Source: Halopelagius inordinatus (GTDB lineage: Archaea > Halobacteriota > Halobacteria > Halobacteriales > Haloferacaceae). From it: 64,000 nt of DNA. The stretch is taken from contig NZ_FOOQ01000003.1 of the NCBI RefSeq assembly GCF_900113245.1, positions 1 to 64,000 on the forward strand. The letters are read 5' to 3'. The notes under the pieces are model-generated. The model saw only the letters and a program-made list of their open reading frames with translations, had not been told where the DNA came from and ran no database searches. The position numbers and the translations under genes are program-made. Of the stretch, positions 51,864-58,680 are shown one piece after another (position 1 is the stretch's first letter; every line of letters begins with the position of its first letter).

Positions 51864-52463
51864 ATGACCACGGACGCCGCGGACGAAATCATGACTGCGA
51901 CGCACAGCGCACTCCGTACCTGCGGGTACGCGGAGTTGACGATGCAGGACATCGCCGACGAGTCGGATCTGAGCAAGTCGGCGCTGCACTACCACTTCGA
52001 CGGGAAACACGATCTGTTGGTCTCCTTTCTCGAACACCTCCTCGACCGGTTCGAGGCGCGAATCACCGACCCGGAGGGCGAGACGCCGGTCGAACGCCTC
52101 CGGTGGTTGGTCGAGACGATACTGGCACCGGGAGAACGGCGGAGCGACGGCTTCCAGACCGCGCTCCTCGAAATTCAAGCGCAGGCCCCTCACGACGAGG
52201 CGTACCGAGAGCGACTCGAACAGTTCGACGAGGCGTTCGTCTCGCAGGTTCGGTCGATAGTCGCCGCGGGCGTCGAGGACGGAACCTTCCGCGCCGACGT
52301 GGACCCGGACCAGACGGCGTCGCTCGTCGCCACGTACCTGAAGGGCGTCCGCACGCGCCACGTCGCCGCCGGTCACTCGCTCGAACGGAGTGCGGCGGTC
52401 ATCTACCGGCACATCGACGACCACGTCGTCGCCGAAGATAGCACGGTGGTGACGGCCGAATGA
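51864..52463 (+). CDS. TetR/AcrR-family transcriptional regulator
   Basis: 199 residues. N-terminal HTH: AELTMQDIADESDLSKSALHYHFDGKHDLLVSFLEHLLDRF. The C-terminal ligand domain (IEVQAQAPHDEAYRERLEQFDEAF, VATYLKGVRTRHVAAG) is of general TetR type. The gene overlaps the MATE gene by four bases (ATGA), and two palindromic sites precede it, so it probably autorepresses the operon and is released by the exported compound. The divergent SDR gene may also be regulated. Confidence 0.93.
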   Translation: MTTDAADEIMTATHSALRTCGYAELTMQDIADESDLSKSALHYHFDGKHDLLVSFLEHLLDRFEARITDPEGETPVERLRWLVETILAPGERRSDGFQTALLEIQAQAPHDEAYRERLEQFDEAFVSQVRSIVAAGVEDGTFRADVDPDQTASLVATYLKGVRTRHVAAGHSLERSAAVIYRHIDDHVVAEDSTVVTAE

Positions 52464-53926
52464 GCCTCAGAGACCGACTCGGGAGCGTCTTCAAGGGGCC
52501 CGAGGAGTTCGACCTCACGACCGGGGGTATCGGGTGGCCGCTGTTCTACCTCTCGCTTCCCATCGTCGTCACGAACCTCCTCCAGACGGCGTACAACCTC
52601 GCGGACACGTTCTGGCTCGGCCAGTACAGCACGAACGCCTTGGCGGCCATCAGTTTCGGCTTCCCGATGGTGTTTCTGCTCATCTCGCTGGGGATGGGCC
52701 TCTCCGTGGCCGGGAGCGTCCTCGTCGCCCAGCACATCGGCGCCGACGAGGAGAGCGAGGCCGAGTACGCCGCCTCGCAGACGGTGAGCATCACGCTCGT
52801 CGGGTCGGTGTTCCTCGGCATCGCCGGTTTCTTCGCCGTGGAGACGTTCCTCGACGTTCTCGGGGCGTCGGAAGCGGTGCTCCCCCTCGCGACGGACTAC
52901 ATGGAGGTCATCTCGCTCGGGATGCCCTTCATGTTCGGCTTCCTCGTGTTCATCTCGCTGATGCGGGGGTACGGCGACACCATCACGCCGATGCTCGTGA
53001 TGTTCGGGTCCGTGGTTCTGAACATCTTCATCGACCCGTTCCTCATCTTCGGGTTCGAGAACAACCCGCTTTTCGGCATGCTCGGTCTCCGCGGCGTCGA
53101 GTCCCAACTGCTTTCGATGACCGGATTCACCGGGTCGGGAATCGAAGGCGCGGCCATCGCGACGGTGTTCTCGCGCGCGTTGGCTCTCGTCGTCGGACTC
53201 GCCATCATGTTCAGCGGTACCCGCGGCGTTCGAATCCGCCTCTCGCAGATGCGCCCGGACTTCTCTTTCGCGCGGAAACTGTTCGCCATCGGCGCGCCCG
53301 CCTCCGTCGAGGGGACCGGACGAGCGCTCTCTATCAACCTGCTCTTGTTCATCGTCGCCATGTTCCCGCCCACCGTCGTCGCCGCGTACGGCATCGGGAC
53401 GCGGGTGTTCTCGGTCATCTTCCTGCCCGCGATAGCCGTCGCCCGCGGCGTCGAGACGATGACCGGACAGAACATCGGCGCGGGAAAGGAACACCGGGCC
53501 GAACAGAGCGCGAACTTCGCGGCGAAGGTGATGTTCGTCGTGTTGAGTCTCCTCGGCGTCGTCGCGTGGTTCGGCGCGCGGCCGATTACCGCCGTCTTCA
53601 CCACCGACCCGGCGGTCATAGACGTCGGCACGGCGTTCCTCCGCTACGTCGCGCCGTCGTTCGGCTTCATCGGAATCATGCGGTCGTACACGGGGAGTTT
53701 CCGCGGCGCGGGCGAGACGCTCACCGCGGCGGCCGTCTCGATTCTGATGCTCGGCGTCATCCGCCTCCCCGTCGCGTGGTTCGGCGCACAGGAGTTCGGG
53801 TCGTCGGGAATCTGGCTCGCGTTCACCGTCTCGAACGTCCTCGGTGCGTTGATAGCCGTCGCCTGGTACCGCCGCGGCACGTGGCAGGACGGGTCGCTCA
53901 CGCAACCGACCCCGGCGGACGACTGA
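52460..53926 (+). CDS. MATE-family efflux transporter
   Basis: 488 residues with twelve membrane segments. MATE blocks are visible: FYLSLPIVVTNLLQTAYNLADTFWLGQYSTNALAAISF, GLSVAGSVLVAQHIGA, the second-half equivalent VEGTGRALSINLLLFIVAMF and RGVETMTGQNIGAGKEHRAEQ. It should export a cationic or organic compound with Na+ or H+ as driving ion. Translationally coupled to tetR upstream. The substrate is unknown. Confidence 0.95.
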   Translation: MSLRDRLGSVFKGPEEFDLTTGGIGWPLFYLSLPIVVTNLLQTAYNLADTFWLGQYSTNALAAISFGFPMVFLLISLGMGLSVAGSVLVAQHIGADEESEAEYAASQTVSITLVGSVFLGIAGFFAVETFLDVLGASEAVLPLATDYMEVISLGMPFMFGFLVFISLMRGYGDTITPMLVMFGSVVLNIFIDPFLIFGFENNPLFGMLGLRGVESQLLSMTGFTGSGIEGAAIATVFSRALALVVGLAIMFSGTRGVRIRLSQMRPDFSFARKLFAIGAPASVEGTGRALSINLLLFIVAMFPPTVVAAYGIGTRVFSVIFLPAIAVARGVETMTGQNIGAGKEHRAEQSANFAAKVMFVVLSLLGVVAWFGARPITAVFTTDPAVIDVGTAFLRYVAPSFGFIGIMRSYTGSFRGAGETLTAAAVSILMLGVIRLPVAWFGAQEFGSSGIWLAFTVSNVLGALIAVAWYRRGTWQDGSLTQPTPADD

Positions 53927-53954
53927 CTGTCCCGGGCTCCGACGCGTACCGGAC

Positions 53955-53965
53955 CGCTTTTTTGT
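53955..53965 (+). promoter_or_regulatory. TATA-like element for the gene at 53986
   Basis: A T-rich stretch (GCTTTTTTGTG) about 25 bases before the ATG at 53986, suiting a leaderless transcript. Confidence 0.35.
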
Positions 53966-53985
53966 GTGCCGTCCGATGTTGTCGT

Positions 53986-54177
53986 ATGGGTTTTGGTAGC
54001 TACGACGAGTCAGAGCAGCAGCAACCGGCCGACGACGAAGACGACGCGGGCGAGGGCGTCAGCGTCCACGAGAACGACCACGACGGGTCCGTCAGCGTCG
54101 AGTCGGACGTCTCGACGGACGACTTGGTGAGTCGTCTCGGCGACATCCGCGACGCCGAAGAAGACGACGAGGAGTAA
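53986..54177 (+). CDS. Small acidic haloarchaeal protein (DUF5786 type)
   Basis: 63 residues, opening MGFGSYDESEQQ and ending DLVSRLGDIRDAEEDDEE. The start MGFGSYDESEQ is the hallmark I know for haloarchaeal DUF5786 proteins. The middle is Asp/Glu-rich and likely disordered; the end has a short helix. Function unknown. It is transcribed on its own. Confidence 0.75.
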   Translation: MGFGSYDESEQQQPADDEDDAGEGVSVHENDHDGSVSVESDVSTDDLVSRLGDIRDAEEDDEE

Positions 54178-54384
54178 CCCGGATTTCGAGGACGGCCTTT
54201 TTACGTGCCCCGACTGCGTACCGAAAGTGACGACGTTCGTCGTGTCCGTCGGTCGTTCTCGTCGTCAGAGTGGCTCCGAGTGCGCCCGTCAACCCCGAAT
54301 AATCGGCGACGGCTATCGTCGGTTTCGTGCTCTGTGTCGATTTTCGGTCGTTTTCCACTCTGGTGTCGCGGCCGTCCTCCGGGG

Positions 54385-54636
54385 TCACTCCATTCTGACC
54401 GCGTCCGAGATGACGACCGCGTCGCCGTCACCGAGACCGGTTCCCGCGTCGGCGCGCCCGCCGTTGACCCGATACACCAGTCCGTCCGGGAACGCGTCGG
54501 GGTCGAACTCCTCGAACTCGGCGGCGAGGCCGGCGATCACGTCACCGACGGTGGACGGCGACTCCACGACGCGCGAGAGCGACTGCTCTCCCACCGCCTC
54601 GGCGACGCCCCCGTAACACCGGATGGTCACTTCCAC
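54385..54636 (-). CDS. MoaD/ThiS-fold protein without terminal Gly-Gly
   Basis: 83 residues with the ubiquitin-like MoaD/ThiS layout: MEVTIRCYGGVAEAVGEQ, TVGDVIAGLAAEF, DGLVYRVNGGRADAGTGLGDGDAVVI. Active sulfur carriers and SAMPs end in Gly-Gly; this one ends SDAVRME, so it cannot be conjugated in the usual way. It may be a structural relative or a binding partner. No MoeB/E1-like gene lies near. Confidence 0.68.
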   Translation of the reverse strand: MEVTIRCYGGVAEAVGEQSLSRVVESPSTVGDVIAGLAAEFEEFDPDAFPDGLVYRVNGGRADAGTGLGDGDAVVISDAVRME

Positions 54637-55005
54637 GGCAATCGGGTGTGTGACGCCGAGACAAGAGCGTTACGAGTCGAGAGACGGTCACTCGAACCCT
54701 ACGGTCTCCGTCGCCGAGTCGCCCCGACGACCGGTCTGTCCGCCCGTTCCAGCGAGCGTTCGACTCCTGACCACCGGTTTACCCGCGACACCGGACGACG
54801 CGGTCTGAGCTAGTACGACCGATTCTTCCGCCGATAGCCGGCAATAATAACGGGCTAGCTGCCGATCCTTCGCTTTTCGACTACAGTAACCGGTTTGATT
54901 ACGGGGTTAGCAGATTAATAATAAAGAACGTTGTACGGGTGTCCACAGTATATGATCGGGCACACAGGGCTGACACGTCTCGACTACCGGAGGCGTCTAT
55001 AACGG
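54637..55005. other. Intergenic gap
   Basis: A/T-rich from about 54840, with GATTAATAATAAAG near 54912 as a possible promoter for the membrane-protein operon at 55006, although about 95 bases upstream of its ATG. No gene supported. Confidence 0.35.
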
Positions 55006-55737
55006 ATGGCGTTGCAATCGGTCGTCGACCTGCTCCGGCCGTTCGCGGAGTTCATACTTCCGCTGATATTCTTCGGCTTCTTCGCCGTCGCCGGAGTGGC
55101 GATATACTACAACCGGAACCGGACGGTCCGACGAACGTTCACCGTCGGTCTCGTGGTCGTCTTGTTCCTCTTTCAGACGACGGTCATCCCGTTGACCGTC
55201 CCGCCGTTCACGACGTGGCACAAGTTCTCTGATACGTGGGACGAAGAGCGAATCGAGTACGAGTTCCGAGTCGTCGACGAAGAGGGGAACGAACTCAGGT
55301 TCGACGGGAAATCCACGCTGGCCTTCCACGGCATCCGGATGTCGCTGTTACACGACCGGATGACGGGAGAGTTCACCGAGGACGAAAGGCGGGAGGCCGC
55401 GAAGTTCCTCTTACACAGCGCTCGGGAGTATCGGACGGAACTCGAACGGAACAATCCCCGACGCGGACTCGCCTGGACGGACGGCGAGATACCGCCCCAA
55501 CAGATGATTCACTTCCCCTCTCACGGACACGTGAGCACGTGGACGCCCAGCTTAGTGGAGAACTATTCCGAGTTCGTCGGTATCCGCCTCTACCAGATGA
55601 CCATCGAGACGTCCGAAGACGGCTCAGAAGTCGTCTCGTACTCCGAGGAGATGGTCTACGAGTACGACGATTCCACCGAATCGAACGAGACGGTCTCCGA
55701 AACCGAACCTGCACTGGAGGCGCGACATGTTCATTAA
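55006..55737 (+). CDS. Membrane-anchored protein, partner of the HTTM-DCC gene
   Basis: 243 residues with two membrane segments at the N-terminus (about 12-33 and 44-64) and an acidic domain beyond, mostly helical with RMTGEFTEDERREAAKFLLHSARE and a beta-like end. It ends in HVH. I do not recognise a family. It overlaps the following gene by 11 bases, so the two are one operon and probably one complex. Confidence 0.65.
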   Translation: MALQSVVDLLRPFAEFILPLIFFGFFAVAGVAIYYNRNRTVRRTFTVGLVVVLFLFQTTVIPLTVPPFTTWHKFSDTWDEERIEYEFRVVDEEGNELRFDGKSTLAFHGIRMSLLHDRMTGEFTEDERREAAKFLLHSAREYRTELERNNPRRGLAWTDGEIPPQQMIHFPSHGHVSTWTPSLVENYSEFVGIRLYQMTIETSEDGSEVVSYSEEMVYEYDDSTESNETVSETEPALEARHVH

Positions 55738-56983
55738 CTACTTCGCCGACGAAGAGCGCTCGTCGCCGATAAACCTGGCCGTGGGCCGGGCGATAATCGC
55801 CAGTTGGCTCGTCTGGAAGACGATAATGTACGACTGGCAGCGGTTCGTCGAGGTACCGTTCCACCTGACGCCGGAGTTCGCGTGGACCCTCCCGCCCGTC
55901 GCGCCGGGACTCGTCTTGACCGTCGAGAAGTGGGTCCTCATCGGACTGCTCGTCCTCTTTGCGTTCGGTTACCGGATACGGTTCACGGGCGGCGTCGGGG
56001 CGTTGCTGTTGGCGCACCTCGCCGCGGCCAGACAGATACACATCACGTCCGGCGAGGCGCAGTCGCTTCTCATCGGGGTGTACTTTCTGCTGGTGTACAC
56101 CGTCTACTCGCAGACCGACGCGCTCTCGATAGACGGGCTCCGGCGGACGAAAAACGAGACGGTCGACTCGCTTCGGTCGTTCATCGTGTCGGGACGCGAC
56201 TCGTACCCACTGCCCGGACTGAAGTGGACGCTCGTCATCATCGCGATGATATACTTCGGTTCCGGCTTCGACAAACTGTTTCCCGACGGTCCCTTCGGCG
56301 GCTTTCACGCCGGATACTTCGGCTCCGTCCACCTCTCGCGGGTAATCGTCGTTCGCGACATCGCGTACCCGTGGCACGTCCCCCTCGGACCGGAACTCGT
56401 CGAGTACCCGACGGTAATTACCGGTGCCGCTATCGGAACGCTCGTCGTCGAACTCGGACTGTTCGTCGCGGTGCTCGCCGGAATCGGCATCACTCCCTTC
56501 GCGCTCGGACTCTTGGGCTTTCAGACGAGCGTCGTCGTCCTCTTCGGTATCCTGTTTGCCGATACCTACCCGATTCTCCTGACGTTCGTCGCGTGGGACC
56601 GACTCTACGGGCGCGTCGTCAGCGACCGAACGCTCGACGTCGTCTTCGACGGTCGATGTTACTTCTGCATGCGGAGTCTCTACCTGTTCCGCATCCTCGA
56701 CGTGAACGACACCGTCCGGTTCGTTCCGCAGTCGTCGGCACCCGACGAGTACCGGAACCGAGACGGAGTCGACTTCGACAGCGCGATGTACGCCTTCGAC
56801 GGCGACGAGGCACACGAGGGCTACTACGCGTTCCGCGAACTCCTCCGGCAGTACCGGGTGTTCTTCCCGGTCGTCTGGCTGATGGGACTCGGTCCGGTCG
56901 CGCGCGTCGGAGAACGGGTCTACGGCTACGTCGCGGCCAACCGCGGCCGACAGTTCACCTGCCGCGTCGACCTAGAAGAGTGA
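55727..56983 (+). CDS. HTTM-like membrane protein fused to a DCC (DUF393) thiol oxidoreductase domain
   Basis: 418 residues. The first 290 hold about seven membrane segments with an HTTM-like pattern (PINLAVGRAIIASWLVWKTIMY, and LKWTLVIIAMIYFGSGFDKLF). The last 110 residues begin with VVFDGRCYFCMRSLYLFRIL, the DCC-family CxxC (Cys about 311 and 314), and carry FVPQSSAPDEYR and YYAFRELLRQYRVFFPVVWL. HTTM proteins include vitamin K-dependent carboxylase relatives; DCC proteins are thiol-disulfide-type. The two are found side by side in other organisms, so a fusion here supports a joint redox role. Substrate unknown. Confidence 0.8.
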   Translation: MFINYFADEERSSPINLAVGRAIIASWLVWKTIMYDWQRFVEVPFHLTPEFAWTLPPVAPGLVLTVEKWVLIGLLVLFAFGYRIRFTGGVGALLLAHLAAARQIHITSGEAQSLLIGVYFLLVYTVYSQTDALSIDGLRRTKNETVDSLRSFIVSGRDSYPLPGLKWTLVIIAMIYFGSGFDKLFPDGPFGGFHAGYFGSVHLSRVIVVRDIAYPWHVPLGPELVEYPTVITGAAIGTLVVELGLFVAVLAGIGITPFALGLLGFQTSVVVLFGILFADTYPILLTFVAWDRLYGRVVSDRTLDVVFDGRCYFCMRSLYLFRILDVNDTVRFVPQSSAPDEYRNRDGVDFDSAMYAFDGDEAHEGYYAFRELLRQYRVFFPVVWLMGLGPVARVGERVYGYVAANRGRQFTCRVDLEE

Positions 56984-57157
56984 CCGACTCGGCCGTCTTC
57001 GCTGAAATGGGCGGGTCCGCGAGACGAAACTGATTCGAGAAGTAGCCTCCGCGCGTCGCTCCCGACGAGTCGGCCGTTCGTCTCTCGGTCACGGGGTGGG
57101 AGGTATCGTTCGGAACGGTCGGCGTCCCGTCCGGAAGACGAGAACGGTCGCGCCGTC

Positions 57158-57397
57158 TCAGAGGCGGTCGTCTTCGATGTTTCCGGGGTCGTCCGCGGTG
57201 TCGAACAGGTTGTTCTCTGCGCCTTCCATGAAGTCGTCGCCCGGGGGCGAGTCGTCGACGACGTCGACGTTGTACGCGTCGATGCCCATACTGAGCAGTT
57301 CCTCTACGGCTTGTTCCTCTGTTACGAACTCCTCGTCTACGAGGTGTTCGAATTCGCTGAGCAGTTCGTCGGGGAGCGACACTTCGACAACGGGCAT
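57158..57397 (-). CDS. Ribbon-helix-helix-like small protein
   Basis: 79 residues. The start MPVVEVSLPDELLSEFEHLVDEEFVTEEQAVEELLSMGI is a ribbon-helix-helix pattern as in haloarchaeal DUF7120 proteins. The acidic C-terminal tail lacks the fold. It is downstream of the terpene-synthase-like gene, same strand, 126 bases away, and could be a regulator in that unit; this is context inference only. Confidence 0.65.
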   Translation of the reverse strand: MPVVEVSLPDELLSEFEHLVDEEFVTEEQAVEELLSMGIDAYNVDVVDDSPPGDDFMEGAENNLFDTADDPGNIEDDRL

Positions 57398-57523
57398 AAG
57401 CGCAGATTTGCACTCCTCCTACTTGAACTGCAGGATAGAGACAGTCGGATTCGGCGGTTACTCTCGGACGCGGCGTCGGCGGACCGAACGAGAAGAGAGC
57501 CCCGAAGCCGCTCGCGCCGTCCG

Positions 57524-58501
57524 TTACTTTTGACCCTGACTCGCGAGGTGGTGCTCCATGACCGTCCGCATTCCCTCTATCAACTCGTTCACGTCGAAGC
57601 TCTCGATGTCGTAGTTGTGACTGAGCGCCTCGTAGTATCGCGACTGCCACTCGGCTTCGAACTGCTCTCGTATCTCGTGGTTCTGAATCGCCTCGATGGC
57701 CGTCTCCGGGTCGTCGTCGTAGGAGATGATGCCTCGTTCGAGTGCCTCCACCACGACGCCCGCCGTGTAGTCGTCCTCGTAGAGTTCCCGTTCCCAGGTG
57801 GTCACCCAGTTTCCGATGCGGGCCATCTTCTGGAGGTCCAAGAGCAGGCTTCGAAGCTTGCCGAGTTCGGTGCGGGCGAACCGCGGCGTCCACATCAGGT
57901 CGATGTCCGCGTAGGGGAACATCACCATGTTGAACGGACCGTAGTGACGGGACTCGGCGAGGTTCGTCATCTCGCGGTTCTTGCTGAGCACCTGCGCGTA
58001 CCCCATCGTGTTGATGGCCTGTCTGAGGTCGAAGCGGAAGACGTCGCGGTGCTCGTTGTAGCACGGTGCCTCGGTTAATAGGTCGTTAACCTGGTTCCAG
58101 AGCAGTTCCGCGAACTCGAGCACTTCCGTCTCGACGCCCGGGGCGTCGTAGTCGACGGCGTCGATCGCGTACGGAATCCGTCGCGCCTGCTCGAACGTCT
58201 CGCCTCCGCTGGGCCGGTCCGCGAGGTCGTCAAGAACCGTGATAAACATCGTAAAGATGGTCTTCGTCTCCTTCACCGTCTCGACGGACTCCGACGGAAC
58301 GCACGGAAGCGTAAACGCATCGAACAGGTTATGGATCCACTTCCAGAGGAACTCGCTCCGTTCGCCGACTCGGCGGTCGTACTCCTCGGACAGTTCGACG
58401 ACCGACGGAGGTAGCTCGGTCCCTTCTACCTCTCGAATGCACTCTATACGGTTGTTACCTGGCTGCGAAGACGGTTCGTGGTATGCTGCTCTCCCCGACA
58501 T
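57524..58501 (-). CDS. Class I terpene synthase-like protein
   Basis: 325 residues, about the length of bacterial class I terpene synthases, and helical throughout. Motifs: DDLAD (residues 91-95, in FITVLDDLADR) as the DDxxD metal site; NWVTTWERE (231-239) as the NSE triad N-xxx-T-xxx-E; an Arg at 185, exactly 46 residues before the NSE Asn, the recorded position of the pyrophosphate sensor; and an Arg-Tyr pair at 288-289. The spacing of 140 residues between the two metal motifs is typical. Only one DDxxD exists, which argues against a prenyltransferase. It should cyclise or hydrolyse a linear isoprenyl diphosphate. A TATA box 25 bases upstream supports the ATG at 58501. Confidence 0.72.
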   Translation of the reverse strand: MSGRAAYHEPSSQPGNNRIECIREVEGTELPPSVVELSEEYDRRVGERSEFLWKWIHNLFDAFTLPCVPSESVETVKETKTIFTMFITVLDDLADRPSGGETFEQARRIPYAIDAVDYDAPGVETEVLEFAELLWNQVNDLLTEAPCYNEHRDVFRFDLRQAINTMGYAQVLSKNREMTNLAESRHYGPFNMVMFPYADIDLMWTPRFARTELGKLRSLLLDLQKMARIGNWVTTWERELYEDDYTAGVVVEALERGIISYDDDPETAIEAIQNHEIREQFEAEWQSRYYEALSHNYDIESFDVNELIEGMRTVMEHHLASQGQK

Positions 58502-58518
58502 ACTTGGCTTAATTCGGT

Positions 58519-58530
58519 CATAATATATCA
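58519..58530 (-). promoter_or_regulatory. TATA box for the terpene-synthase-like gene
   Basis: TGATATATTATG on the minus strand, centred about 25 bases before the ATG at 58501, gives a leaderless transcript. The remaining 58531-58680 is A/T-rich and divergent, and may also hold binding sites for the regulator on the right. Confidence 0.6.
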
Positions 58531-58680
58531 ATCTTCTCAATAAATATTATGAATTAGATGAATGTATGGAATTACTATATGTTGTGTGAACACTTCCCCG
58601 CGGATACAGTTCAGAATCCGGGACTTTTGCGATATCTCGTTACTAGCAACTTATCTCGCGTGAGAGGATAGGCTCTCTCC

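Noticed and set aside
52534..53985. Long frame running through the MATE gene in another phase
   Set aside because: Arg/His-rich, no domain; only its last 63 codons (from 53986) are a real gene that shares the phase by chance.
57524..58501. Polyprenyl synthase (trans-prenyltransferase) instead of terpene synthase
   Set aside because: Those enzymes carry two Asp-rich DDxxD motifs; here there is one DDxxD and one NSE-type triad at terpene synthase spacing.
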